Positions 35,410 through 43,727 of a stretch of 64,000 nucleotides of DNA are shown here, in pieces. The stretch lies in assembly GCF_026250525.1 (NCBI RefSeq), contig NZ_CP111043.1:1225421-1289420 (forward strand), read 5' to 3'. This DNA is from Chondrinema litorale. GTDB taxonomy: Bacteria; Bacteroidota; Bacteroidia; Cytophagales; Flammeovirgaceae. Each line of letters starts with the position of its first letter. Position 1 is the first letter of the stretch. The position numbers and the translations under genes are program-made. A model generated the notes under the pieces. That model was given only the letters and a program-made list of their open reading frames with translations. It did no database searches and had not been told where the DNA came from.

Positions 35410-37212
35410 TTATTCGGCTGGATAAAAATCGTATTCGAAATCTACGGTAAATGCGACAGTCCCCTTACGAATCATTGTTTCTTGTGTACAATAGCCGGCT
35501 TCGTTATAAGCAAATTGGAATTTTCTTACAAGCATTCCTTCTCCATTGTAGAGAGCAGTTTCTTTAACTTGATCAAGCTCATTATACTGAAATTCAATTT
35601 TATATAGGCTACTATCTGGACTATCTTTCCCAGAAAACACGGCTAATGTTGACAACTGCTCAGCTTGGTTATAAGATAACTGAACCCCTGTCATTTGAGA
35701 GTCTACTTGAAATCTTCCATCATTATCTACCTCTATTTCTTCCCTTTTTAAATAAACCGGTTTCCCATGTTCATTATAGTTGAGAGTTGTACTAAATGTT
35801 TCTTTACTAGTTTCATTTACTCTTTCGTATTTAGTGAATTTCACCAATTCATTCTCCTTTACAAAAGATTCCGCATCATAGGTTCTATTGGTGTATATCT
35901 CCCTCTCAAACTCGACCATTTTACTCAGTTCCTCACGATACAATAACACATCTGAATTCCTCAATTCAGGATCTTTTACTACTAGCCATTGTACATTTTT
36001 AAGATAGAAATCATCATCTACACTTTTTAATATTTTCCTAGACCGAATATCTTTAACATTCACAAAATAAGGGAAATAATGGGGCAATCCATTATCCAAC
36101 ATTTGAAAGGTATGCATCACTTCTATGTCTTCAACTATTCCATTTTCATCAAAAACAATTTCTCCTATCATTGTTTTATTTTTCACAGTAGCCCGTTGGT
36201 TAGTATAATAAGCTTTTACCATGCTCACTTTTTTACCAGTAAAATCATTAAAAGCTTCTTTATCTAACATATCTAGAGAGCAAGAAAAGCAAATAAACAA
36301 AAGGCTTAATAGCGGAAGGACTGATAAATATTTAGATTTTTCCATAGTGGGTGATGGGCTTTGAAAAAGTTTAAAAATTCGGTGTTTTACGGGGATGTAG
36401 GCAAAGGCTTGCCCAACTATCGGGCGCTTAGAAACAGCTAACTGTAACAAGGTTTCTGCATAGGTAGAAGTACTTTGCTTACCTGCTACTAATTGATCTA
36501 CAAAGTATTCATTTTCATTCTGTAGCGACTTATTGTAAAGCCTAAAGAGTGGATTAAACCAGAAAACGATTTGCAAAATTTCCATCAACAAAATATCTAC
36601 ACTGTGCCAGTACCGAATGTGTACTTGTTCATGTTTGAGTACAGTTGCTAGTTCATATTCTGTAAACTGAGTGCGATTAAGGAATATAAAACCAAAGAAA
36701 GAAAATACCTGTTTGCTCTCGCCAGAAAGCTGTACTTCTGTAAAATTTTGGTGTTGATACTGCTTGCCTTTTTTAATTAATAAGAACAGTTTCAGCAATC
36801 TCAAAAAATACAGCAAAGCAAATAATCCAATACCAGCAAAGTAGACAACCAATAGCCAATTAGTATCTGTATTAGCTATATCAGTTTTGATGTTTGGTTT
36901 CGCTGAAATAGATTGTTCGGGCGATGTTACGGAAACTTGTTCACTTAATGATTTATCTAGAAACTCCCCTTCTTTCTCTGTGAAAATATTTGACTCGCTA
37001 AATGTAGTTCTCAAACTTTGTACATCTTCGCTAACTGAGAGTCGTACTTGAAAATCTCCTAAAGGAGCTAGCAAAGCAAATAATACAGCACCTAATAAGT
37101 AAAACCTATTCCACTCGTAAAAAGTAGTTTTCTTAAAAATGAAATGATAAGGCAGGTAAAGTAGCACTAAACAAACTGATAATTGCAGGGAATAAAAAAG
37201 AAAATCAATCAT
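35410..37212 (-). CDS. M56 (BlaR1-type) metallopeptidase sensor, paralogue 2
   Basis: 600 residues with the same architecture as the gene at 33593: LPYHFIFKKTTFYEWNRFYLL start, KHEQVHIRYWHSVDILL protease motif and KYLSVLPLLSLLFICFSC fourth helix. The first ~330 residues are almost identical between the paralogues; the C-terminal sensor halves differ strongly except for the final FAYNEAGYCTQ segment. The ATG overlaps the blaI stop by 4 bp, so translation is coupled to the repressor. Ligand unknown; a cell-wall or envelope signal is plausible. Confidence 0.88.
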   Translation of the reverse strand: MIDFLFYSLQLSVCLVLLYLPYHFIFKKTTFYEWNRFYLLGAVLFALLAPLGDFQVRLSVSEDVQSLRTTFSESNIFTEKEGEFLDKSLSEQVSVTSPEQSISAKPNIKTDIANTDTNWLLVVYFAGIGLFALLYFLRLLKLFLLIKKGKQYQHQNFTEVQLSGESKQVFSFFGFIFLNRTQFTEYELATVLKHEQVHIRYWHSVDILLMEILQIVFWFNPLFRLYNKSLQNENEYFVDQLVAGKQSTSTYAETLLQLAVSKRPIVGQAFAYIPVKHRIFKLFQSPSPTMEKSKYLSVLPLLSLLFICFSCSLDMLDKEAFNDFTGKKVSMVKAYYTNQRATVKNKTMIGEIVFDENGIVEDIEVMHTFQMLDNGLPHYFPYFVNVKDIRSRKILKSVDDDFYLKNVQWLVVKDPELRNSDVLLYREELSKMVEFEREIYTNRTYDAESFVKENELVKFTKYERVNETSKETFSTTLNYNEHGKPVYLKREEIEVDNDGRFQVDSQMTGVQLSYNQAEQLSTLAVFSGKDSPDSSLYKIEFQYNELDQVKETALYNGEGMLVRKFQFAYNEAGYCTQETMIRKGTVAFTVDFEYDFYPAE

Positions 37213-37580
37213 GATGATTCTTCTTTATTTTTATTGATGATCTCCTGTAACTTCTGTACTTCTTCGTCTGAAATGTTTTCTTCCTTCACCATAAAAGAAA
37301 CCATTCGCTCATAAGAATTTTCGAAATAACCTGAAAGCAAGCCTTTAAAGGTACTTTTAAGATAAGCTGATCGTGACACAAGGGGATGATACTCATAGGT
37401 TTTGCCATAAGCAGTATGACCTATAAAACCTTTCTTTTCCAAAACCCGCACCAACGATGAGATGGTATTATATGGCGGATGCGGCTCTGGCATTTCATCT
37501 ATTATATCTTTTACGAAGCCTTTTTTAAGCTTCCAGAGGATTTGCATAACACTCTCCTCTTTTTGTGTTAATCTTTCCAT
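37209..37580 (-). CDS. BlaI/MecI/CopY-family repressor
   Basis: About 123 residues from the ATG at 37580 (MERLTQKEESVMQILW, the usual family start). The frame can be extended five codons to a TTG at 37595, but the degenerate copy at 38144 starts at the equivalent ATG. Winged-helix domain (~1-75) with NTISSLVRVLEKKGFIGHTAYGKTYEYHP, then a helical dimerisation region (FMVKEENISDEEVQKLQEII) holding the protease-sensitive site in relatives. Likely represses itself and the M56 genes through the 20-bp-spaced boxes at 37594-37649. Confidence 0.93.
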   Translation of the reverse strand: MERLTQKEESVMQILWKLKKGFVKDIIDEMPEPHPPYNTISSLVRVLEKKGFIGHTAYGKTYEYHPLVSRSAYLKSTFKGLLSGYFENSYERMVSFMVKEENISDEEVQKLQEIINKNKEESS

Positions 37581-37584
37581 AACA

Positions 37585-37649
37585 CTAATATACAACTGTA
37601 GTAGCAGTTTTGCAACTGCATTTACAGTTTATTGCCTGCAATAGCAGTT
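37585..37649 (-). promoter_or_regulatory. blaI promoter with three operator boxes at 20-bp spacing
   Basis: Boxes of form AACTG-N6-CAGTT lie at 37594-37609 and 37614-37629, with a weaker third (GCCTG-N6-CAGTT) at 37634-37649, exactly 20 bp apart. On the minus strand a TTG at 37615-37613 and TATATTAG at 37592-37585 form a promoter with a 20-bp spacer; the first box fills that spacer. BlaI binding there would block transcription. The duplicated remnant at 38158-38193 keeps two boxes at the same spacing. Confidence 0.7.
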
Positions 37650-37725
37650 ATATATCATTAAAAAGATTTACACAGAGCCATTAGAATAAACATCAATAGA
37701 TTGATAATCAAATAATTACATACAT

Positions 37726-37902
37726 TTACTTGTAACTATGAGAGCTAAAATGTTTTATGCAAAAAACCATAATAATGGTAGAAACAATTACTTGCGACAC
37801 CACTAACCAAATAAAGTCTACATAAAAAATGAGGAAGGCAAAGACTGCCATGGAGGTTAATACTAATAGGATTAGTCCGAATGTGTTGAATAGGTCTTTC
37901 AT
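37726..37902 (-). CDS. Small two-helix membrane protein, paralogue 1
   Basis: 58 residues starting MKDLFNTFGLILLVLTSM. Two hydrophobic segments are separated by a tight turn (FYVDFIW), with a basic tail. It is a clear homologue of the 60-residue protein at 38229: the FAFL(I/M)FYV...WL...QVI.S.II..FC.K motif is shared and the upstream AATTTAAATTCTAT is conserved. Function unknown. The gene is too short for common gene-finder cut-offs, but the paralogy supports it. Confidence 0.65.
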   Translation of the reverse strand: MKDLFNTFGLILLVLTSMAVFAFLIFYVDFIWLVVSQVIVSTIIMVFCIKHFSSHSYK

Positions 37903-38001
37903 AGCTTGGTTAAATTTAAATTCTATATCTTATATCGAAACAGCGCTGCCCGCTTATTGTTCTTGTTTGAAACTCAAACACACAGTAAAAAAGAAAATCA
38001 A

Positions 38002-38144
38002 TCATGATTCTTCTTCTTTATTTTTACTTGATGATCTCCTGCAACTTCTGTACTACTTCGTCTGAAACGTTTTCTTCTTTCACCATAAAAGAAACCATTC
38101 GATCATAAGAATTCTCGAAATAACCTAAAAGCAAACCTTTCCAT
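38002..38144 (-). pseudogene. Remnant of a duplicated blaI gene
   Basis: The DNA matches the 3' ~45 codons of the blaI at 37209 at high identity (GYFENSY..MVSFMVKEE... to the stop) and also its start codon and operator. The middle is deleted and the join is out of frame, so no repressor is made. The first codons of a following M56 gene (MIDFLFY) remain at 38005-37985 before similarity stops. Confidence 0.8.
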
Positions 38145-38157
38145 TATACTAATACGC

Positions 38158-38193
38158 AACTGTAATTACAGTTTATTCCCCGCAATTACAGTT
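38158..38193 (-). promoter_or_regulatory. Retained operator of the blaI remnant
   Basis: A perfect 16-bp palindrome AACTGTAATTACAGTT (38158-38173) and a half-matching box at 38178-38193, again 20 bp apart. The intact BlaI could still bind here and may control the neighbouring small membrane gene. Confidence 0.6.
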
Positions 38194-38228
38194 GAATTGT
38201 GTTTTTGATAAGCTCACAAAGCACTTAA

Positions 38229-38411
38229 TCAATCACTGCTTAACTTGTGTAAACGGAAGTATTTAACACAAAAAATAATTATCATGACAGAAAGTATGAC
38301 TTGCAAAATAGCCAACCAAACTATCGCAACATAAAACATTAAAAAGGCAAAAAGTGCCAAAGAGCCTAATACTAAAGCAAGTATGGCTACTACTTTATAA
38401 GAAGTTTTCAT
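38229..38411 (-). CDS. Small two-helix membrane protein, paralogue 2
   Basis: 60 residues (MKTSYKVVAILALVLGSLALFAFLMFYVAIVWLAILQVI...), two transmembrane helices and a short basic tail FRLHKLSSD. Homologous to the protein encoded at 37726, and its gene begins from a similar leader, so both arose by the duplication that also produced the blaI remnant between them. Function unknown; linkage to BlaI suggests envelope stress. Confidence 0.7.
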   Translation of the reverse strand: MKTSYKVVAILALVLGSLALFAFLMFYVAIVWLAILQVILSVMIIIFCVKYFRLHKLSSD

Positions 38412-38522
38412 AGCTAGTAAATTTAAATTCTATTAATACATGCTAAACAGGCAAGCCCCCATATTGTTATTACTTCAAACTGAAACTAGAACACAGGGCA
38501 TGACTCATGTTGTGTCTAAACT

Positions 38523-39335
38523 ATGAAAAACACTATGCAAAGACTAAAAGGACAAAAAGCACTAATTACTGGAGCCAGCTCTGGCATTGGTAAAGGCATT
38601 GCTATTGCCATGGCTAAAGAAGGTGCACAGGTTGGAATAAACTATTACAAAAATTCAGAAGGTGCAGAAGAAACTCTAAAAGAGGTAGAAGCAAACGGTG
38701 GCGAAGGAATTATTTTACAAGCTAATGTAGGTGATCCCGAAGAGGTTGAAGGCATGTTTAAAAAATTTCTGGATGCTTTTGGTACCATAGATATTATGGT
38801 AACCAATGCCGGCATACAAAAAGATGCTCCTTTTCTGGAAATGGATTTTAAAGACTGGCAACAGGTACTCAATATAAATTTGAGCGGACAATTTCTCTGT
38901 GCGCAATTTGCAGCCAAAGAGTTTATAAAAAGAGGCGTAGTAAAAAATCGATCTAAAGCAGCAGGAAAAATTATCTGCATGAGCTCTGTACACGACATTA
39001 TCCCTTGGGCTGGACATATTAATTATGCCACTTCTAAAGGTGGTGTAATGATGATGATGAAAACCATGGCGCAAGAATTGGCACATCATAAAATACGCGT
39101 GAATGCCATTAGCCCCGGTGCGATAAAAACGCCTATTAACAAAGAAGTTTGGCAGAATGAAGAAAAGCGCAAAGAACTGCTCGAACTTATCCCCTACCAA
39201 CGCTTGGGCGAGCCCAAAGATATTGGCAACACAGCAGTTTGGCTCGCATCAGACGAATCTGATTATGTAAATGGAACTACCATTTATGTAGATGGCTGCA
39301 TGACGCTGTACCCTGGATTTATTGGGAATGGTTAA
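38523..39335 (+). CDS. SDR, glucose 1-dehydrogenase-like
   Basis: 270 residues (or 266 from the second Met). TGASSGIGKGIA (~16-27), NAGIQKDAPFLEMD (~97-110), catalytic Ser in CMSSVHDIIPWAGH and YATSK (~172-176), RVNAISPGAIKTPIN and the C-terminal DGCMTLYPGF. The combination of NAGIQ, SSVHD.IPW and the YPGF end is typical of SDRs annotated as glucose 1-dehydrogenase. Cofactor and sugar specificity are inferred. Stands alone; copy B of the structured repeat begins 11 bp after the stop. Confidence 0.88.
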   Translation: MKNTMQRLKGQKALITGASSGIGKGIAIAMAKEGAQVGINYYKNSEGAEETLKEVEANGGEGIILQANVGDPEEVEGMFKKFLDAFGTIDIMVTNAGIQKDAPFLEMDFKDWQQVLNINLSGQFLCAQFAAKEFIKRGVVKNRSKAAGKIICMSSVHDIIPWAGHINYATSKGGVMMMMKTMAQELAHHKIRVNAISPGAIKTPINKEVWQNEEKRKELLELIPYQRLGEPKDIGNTAVWLASDESDYVNGTTIYVDGCMTLYPGFIGNG

Positions 39336-39345
39336 ACTGATTTAA

Positions 39346-39495
39346 GTACTTTTGACTTGACTCAAAAGTACGGCAGCGGCCGACCGCCAAAAAGTCAAGG
39401 CTGTGGACAAATTCACTAAATTTTCTACATGATTACTAAAAAATCCAAAACAGCAGCGGCTGACGCTCGCTTCGCTCAAACACAGGATTTTTTTT
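39346..39495 (+). repeat. Structured intergenic element, copy B
   Basis: Inverse orientation to copy A. Module 1: a 10-bp hairpin (39346-39355 with 39362-39371) with loop CTTGAC, then GGCAGCGGCCGACCGCC, then GTCAAG (39394-39399), complementary to the loop. Module 2 (~39439-39492): A/T-rich arms ending ATCC/GGAT around a core with CAGCAGCGGCTGACGCTC. Compared with A, both sides of the pairings have changed together. It may also end the SDR transcript. Confidence 0.75.
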
Positions 39496-39578
39496 GACGT
39501 ATTCATTACAAAAATTCTAAACGTGATTTGTCCAAGGCCAATCTTAAACTTCTTTTAATAAAAGCCACTATATCAAGC

Positions 39579-40181
39579 TTATTTATTCCCTTCAAGCTCT
39601 TGTAGTACTTTTTCTGCTGAGCTGGTGATGTTTGTGTAGCAACTATAACCCCATTTAGAAAAGAAGAAGAGGAACACCATCATTAATGGAATGTAGATGT
39701 ACACCAAGTTGCTTTCTAGAAACACATCTTTATCATGGAATAATTTTCCCACTACAGGCATAAACACTGCTACAAAAATCACATTGAGGTAAATGCCTGT
39801 TTTTTGCACTTGTAGCAATTGTTTTTTCGCTTTGGCAAAAGCCAATATGGTTTGCTTATATGTGTTTTGGGCGATATTTAACCTTTTTATTTTGTTGAGA
39901 GAATTCAATACGATAACTGGTAGCACCAATAAATAAGCGATAGAAAAGCCCCCAGACAACACAAAGTACCATGTGTCTAATTTGCCAAAATTTACTATCA
40001 TTAAAATAGCGGCAATAAAACAAACTACTGCGCCTATGGTTTCGTAAGTGGAGATTTTATCGAACCTGTTTCTGTACTTTTGTTGTATCATATCTGTAAT
40101 TATTTTATCTGTTAGACTTTGCTGTTTTCCCATTTTCTGGCTCATTTCTGTCCAGAGGTTTTGCATTTCTTCTAGTTCCAT
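39579..40181 (-). CDS. Membrane protein partner of ECF sigma factor (putative anti-sigma)
   Basis: 200 residues. A soluble N-terminal segment begins MELEEMQNLWTEMSQ, then membrane helices lie at ~48-66, ~73-92, ~128-148 and ~152-172. The gene follows the ECF sigma gene after 5 bp. The N-terminal cytosolic region could hold the sigma factor at the membrane, but it lacks the HxxxCxxC zinc anti-sigma motif. The role is inferred from arrangement, which repeats at 59728-60859. Confidence 0.65.
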   Translation of the reverse strand: MELEEMQNLWTEMSQKMGKQQSLTDKIITDMIQQKYRNRFDKISTYETIGAVVCFIAAILMIVNFGKLDTWYFVLSGGFSIAYLLVLPVIVLNSLNKIKRLNIAQNTYKQTILAFAKAKKQLLQVQKTGIYLNVIFVAVFMPVVGKLFHDKDVFLESNLVYIYIPLMMVFLFFFSKWGYSCYTNITSSAEKVLQELEGNK

Positions 40182-40186
40182 ATCTT

Positions 40187-40672
40187 TTATTTTAGGATGC
40201 GTTTTTTCAATTTTTGTTTAATTCTGGCCAATCGAGTCCCCACATTGCTGCTAGTAAAGCCGGTAATCTGAGAAATCTCCTCATAGCTTTTACCTTCTAA
40301 AAAGAGCAGGATAAGCCCCTTATCGACTACACCGAGTTGCTTTATTTGTGCATACAGCACATTTAATCGCTCTTCCATCAAGGTATCTTTTTCGTCTGCT
40401 TTGTTATGTAGCTCAAAATCGATACTTATTTTATGAGGTTTTCTCTTGCGTTTATTGAGCCATGCAATAGAAGTGTTTAATGCAATGCGGTACATCCAAG
40501 TGCTCACTTTTGATTCGGCACGAAAGGAGCCAAAAGATTTCCAAAGCTGATATACCACTTCCTGATAAAGGTCTTTCTGGTCTTCCTCATCGTTCGTATA
40601 CACTCTAGATATCTTGTAAATGATACCTTCGTTTTGCTTTACAATTTTGATAAACTCGCTCTTATTCTGCAT
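40187..40672 (-). CDS. ECF-family RNA polymerase sigma factor
   Basis: 161 residues. Sigma region 2 (~20-75) has DQKDLYQEVVYQLWKSFGSF and WMYRIALNTSIAWL. Region 4 (~100-155) has LGVVDKGLILLFLEGKSYEEISQITGFTSSNVGTRLARIKQKLKK with a helix-turn-helix. No C-terminal extension. It is cotranscribed with the membrane protein at 39579, like the paralogous pair at 59728-60859. Target regulon unknown. Confidence 0.93.
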   Translation of the reverse strand: MQNKSEFIKIVKQNEGIIYKISRVYTNDEEDQKDLYQEVVYQLWKSFGSFRAESKVSTWMYRIALNTSIAWLNKRKRKPHKISIDFELHNKADEKDTLMEERLNVLYAQIKQLGVVDKGLILLFLEGKSYEEISQITGFTSSNVGTRLARIKQKLKKRILK

Positions 40673-40769
40673 CTTTTCAATCTATTACACTCCATTAGTT
40701 TAGGAAGGGAATAATAAATCACATAAAAGCTGAAAATTTTTTAGAGGGAGGGGGTTAGAATATACGCTT

Positions 40770-41444
40770 TCAATTAAGAAGTGAGGCCATGAAAGGGTAG
40801 CTCTCATTGTTATTAATAATATGGTTTAGATAACTATTTATTAAGCCTCTATTATTAGTAATAGCTTTTTCAGTCTCGCTAATAAACTTCCATGCTTCAA
40901 GAACAAATTTCTCCCGATCTTTATTTAGCTTGTTTTTACCTGAATCAATGCGGTTATCTGTCAAAAAAATAAATTCATTCTGCCTAAACTTCTTCCAGCC
41001 AAAGCCCGAATCCACGAAAAGTCTTATTATATCTAAAACATCAGCATCATAAACTATTTGATCCATTAAATCGACTACCCCATTTTTATCTCTTATAATT
41101 CGATTTGATACTTTTTTAGCATAGGTTTCATCGCAATCTTTTTCGACTAAGTAAGCAAAACACTTCTCAGCACTTTGCTTTTCCCAATAATCTTTTCCGT
41201 TGTTTTCTCTGGCTGAATCGTGAAAAGCGACAGCCACTCGTATGGCATAAAAATCAATATCCTCTTTAGAATACTTGTAATAATATCTCGACATCAATTC
41301 TGCAAAAATCAAAACTCTTGAAACATGCCTTACTCCATGAAACCCGAAGTAGTCAAACTCTTCTTCATGTCTTTGATAAATTGGTAAAATTGCCTCTTCA
41401 AACTCCAATATAAATCCTGCCCAACTCTCCTTATAATTATTCAT
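40770..41444 (-). CDS. HD-domain phosphohydrolase-like protein
   Basis: 224 residues. Metal ligands are apparent: H in FHGVRHVSRVLIFAE (~36), HD in VAVAFHDSAREN (~77) and the late D in IVYDADVLDI (~137). The layout resembles small HD proteins hydrolysing nucleotides. Substrate unknown. The gene is monocistronic, and nothing adjacent suggests a cyclic-nucleotide system. Confidence 0.75.
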   Translation of the reverse strand: MNNYKESWAGFILEFEEAILPIYQRHEEEFDYFGFHGVRHVSRVLIFAELMSRYYYKYSKEDIDFYAIRVAVAFHDSARENNGKDYWEKQSAEKCFAYLVEKDCDETYAKKVSNRIIRDKNGVVDLMDQIVYDADVLDIIRLFVDSGFGWKKFRQNEFIFLTDNRIDSGKNKLNKDREKFVLEAWKFISETEKAITNNRGLINSYLNHIINNNESYPFMASLLN

Positions 41445-41501
41445 TTATCTTAGCTTTCTGATTTTACATTGAAGTGAACTACACAAGAAGTATATAATCG
41501 T

Positions 41502-42170
41502 TTACCCCTTCTTAGCAGCAACATTGTTAGATGGCTGGCTTGCAGTTAAAGTAACTAGCCCTAAAAAGATATAGATAAAGCCAATAATATATTTGTGGAA
41601 TTTGGCATAAAAAGCACTGTTACGCATCCAATTGGCAAATTTACCAGAGATAAACACATACATTAAATCGCTAGCAAGTGCTATTAAAATAAAGAGGAAG
41701 CCCAGAATAAAAATCTGTGAAGTTACTCCGCCTCTCCCCACACTGATGAACTGAGGTAAAAATGCAAAGAAGAAGATTGCCGCTTTGGGGTTTAACACAT
41801 TCACGATAATTCCCTCATAAAAAATACGTGATAAGACTTTCTTTTTCTCTACTTGTATTTGCTGATGGAAGGGTGTTTTATCGAACAGTTTTTTAATGCC
41901 TAAATAGATTAGATAAAAAGCACCAAGGTATTTTAATATTGAAAATGCAGTGGCCGATGCGACCAAAATTGCAGAAACACCAACACCTGCAGCTACTACG
42001 TGAACCATACCACCCAAACCAATACCTAACACAGAAGCAATACCGGCTTTGTAACCTTGCTCCATGCTTTTAGCCATAATATACAATACAGCAGGTCCGG
42101 GAATAACAATTAAAATAGTAGCGGCGGTTATAAACAGAAGAATGTTTTCGAGTTCAGGAAATACAAGCAT
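41502..42170 (-). CDS. LysE/RhtB-family amino-acid exporter
   Basis: About 222 residues from the ATG at 42170, which gives the standard family beginning (MLVFPELENILLFITAATILIVIPGPAVLYIMAKSM). The open frame extends 42 codons upstream to 42296, but that part is unlike the family and overlaps the terminator. Six membrane helices, with GLGGMVHVVAAGVG and NPKAAIFFFAFLPQF motifs. Exports amino acids such as homoserine or threonine; the substrate cannot be set. Confidence 0.9.
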   Translation of the reverse strand: MLVFPELENILLFITAATILIVIPGPAVLYIMAKSMEQGYKAGIASVLGIGLGGMVHVVAAGVGVSAILVASATAFSILKYLGAFYLIYLGIKKLFDKTPFHQQIQVEKKKVLSRIFYEGIIVNVLNPKAAIFFFAFLPQFISVGRGGVTSQIFILGFLFILIALASDLMYVFISGKFANWMRNSAFYAKFHKYIIGFIYIFLGLVTLTASQPSNNVAAKKG

Positions 42171-42247
42171 TTCTTTATTATTAAAAATTAGGAGTGAGTT
42201 AAAACTAGTAAAAAGGCTTGTAAAACATTTGGCTTTAGCATAAAAAA

Positions 42248-42277
42248 CGAGCAAAGAAATGTATATCTCTTTGCTCG
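42248..42277 (-). terminator. Terminator after the SRPBCC gene
   Basis: A perfect 10-bp stem CGAGCAAAGA/TCTTTGCTCG (42248-42257 with 42268-42277), followed on the minus strand by six T. It separates the SRPBCC gene from the LysE gene. Confidence 0.85.
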
Positions 42278-42306
42278 CTTGTTTGGTGCTTATCACAAAC
42301 TTAATG

Positions 42307-42762
42307 TTAACTGGCAGATTCTACAATTCCTTTTATTTGGGTTAGAATTGGGTTCCAGCCATCTCCATTGTTGTAAACATCATTATATCTTCTTTCGCCA
42401 TCAGCCGCAGTTTCAAAACCATCTTGCATCACAGACAAAACTGTTTGCTCGCCTTGTTCTTCCAACTCATAAATTACATTTAAATGGTTTTCGGGAATAT
42501 CTGGGTAAGAAGGATTGCCCTCAATCACTGTGTACTTGAGCAAACTATATGGCTGATACACCAACAAATTTCCTTTTACGGGAACAATCTCCTGCCCTTC
42601 GTAAAGCATTTTCCATAACACCGGGCTTCCCTGTTGCCAGTCTGAGTCTACTTTGCAACCAAACATATATTGCGCTGTTTTTTCAGGGTTAACGAGTGCA
42701 TCCCATACTTCTTCGGCACTTGCATTGATCGTGATGCTATTTTTTACCAAAAGCTGATTCAT
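42307..42762 (-). CDS. SRPBCC/AHSA1-domain protein
   Basis: 151 residues with the START-like AHSA1 pattern: ITINASAEEVWDALVNPEKTAQYMFGCKVDSDWQ at the start, VWKMLYEG-like strand LWKMLYEGQEI, and the C-terminal helix GDGWNPILTQIKGIVES. Such proteins bind hydrophobic ligands or stimulate Hsp90-like chaperones. Ligand unknown. The nearest upstream gene on the strand is AraC-type, 60 bp away. Confidence 0.9.
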   Translation of the reverse strand: MNQLLVKNSITINASAEEVWDALVNPEKTAQYMFGCKVDSDWQQGSPVLWKMLYEGQEIVPVKGNLLVYQPYSLLKYTVIEGNPSYPDIPENHLNVIYELEEQGEQTVLSVMQDGFETAADGERRYNDVYNNGDGWNPILTQIKGIVESAS

Positions 42763-42822
42763 TTATTTTATCGTTTAGTGTACATTCAAAAATAGAGGAG
42801 AACTGAAACAGCTAATTGAAGA

Positions 42823-43725
42823 TTATGGATTTTTTCTAACAGAATCGGGAGTGATGCCAAATTTGTTTTTAAATGCATTATTGAAATGCTGTGGCGAAGA
42901 ATAGCCCAAATCGTAAGCTACCTCAGCTGCCGTTTTTTCTGTGTCTCGCAAATATTGTTGAGCTAGATTTAGTCGCTGATCGGTTAAATAACCAAACACT
43001 GTATTGTTGAATGTTTCTTTAAAACCGCGCTTCAATTTATATTCATTTAAACCTACACTTTTAGCCACTTCGGTCAAGTTTGGCGGGCAATGCAAGCGCT
43101 CGTTTATCATGTCTCTGGCAGCAATTAACTTCTCTTTGTCTGTCTTTTTTCTGATAAAAGCATCTTTCCTGTTTTTAGCTGCTTCGCAAGCTTCGGCAGA
43201 CAAAACCAATAGTTCAATACTCTTAGAATACAGAAACAAATTTGCCAGATCGCCAGTGTATTTGCAGTTTATCACTTGCTGAATTACCTGTTGTATACCC
43301 GCATCTATCGAACCCCATTCATCAGAAAGAATAACACTTTCTCCTTTTAAAATACTCTCAGAAAACCACTTTAAAGTATCGCTGGCATTTTCGGTAAACT
43401 TAAGAAAAACCTCTTTGGGAAAACTCACACCGAATGTCTCTATTTCTAGGGTTTTGTTATTCACCTCCATATCAAAATTTCGGGAATACATGAGGTTATG
43501 GTGCCCGCCAATTAGGTCGAAGCTTTTGCCTAATTGCTTGTAAGAAAAGTTGTAATCTCCCTTTAAGCCAAAGTGTAAGCGTACTACGTCGGCATCATGT
43601 CGGCTAGCGCTAAAACTGGTGAGTGAATTAAATGTAGACAAAGCATGTCCCAGTATAATACCTTCTACTTGCCAGTGTGTGCTTACTGTTTTGCCATATT
43701 CAGATATTAACTCTTGTTGCTTCAT
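42823..43725 (-). CDS. AraC-family transcriptional regulator
   Basis: 300 residues. The N-terminal ~190 residues form a sensor region without a recognised family. The C-terminal domain (~195-295) has two helix-turn-helices: LTEVAKSVGLNEYKLKRGFKETF and TAAEVAYDLGYSSPQHFNNAFKNKFGITP. Its start lies 2 bp after the stop of the tautomerase gene, so the two are cotranscribed; it probably regulates this small operon or the SRPBCC gene. Confidence 0.92.
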   Translation of the reverse strand: MKQQELISEYGKTVSTHWQVEGIILGHALSTFNSLTSFSASRHDADVVRLHFGLKGDYNFSYKQLGKSFDLIGGHHNLMYSRNFDMEVNNKTLEIETFGVSFPKEVFLKFTENASDTLKWFSESILKGESVILSDEWGSIDAGIQQVIQQVINCKYTGDLANLFLYSKSIELLVLSAEACEAAKNRKDAFIRKKTDKEKLIAARDMINERLHCPPNLTEVAKSVGLNEYKLKRGFKETFNNTVFGYLTDQRLNLAQQYLRDTEKTAAEVAYDLGYSSPQHFNNAFKNKFGITPDSVRKNP

Positions 43726-43727
43726 CT

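Noticed and set aside
37581..37595. TTG start of blaI at 37595
   Set aside because: It lies in the operator/promoter box. The ATG at 37580 fits the family, and the remnant copy keeps that ATG.
42171..42296. 42-codon extension of the LysE gene
   Set aside because: Family members start at MLVFPELEN; the extension overlaps the terminator at 42248-42277.
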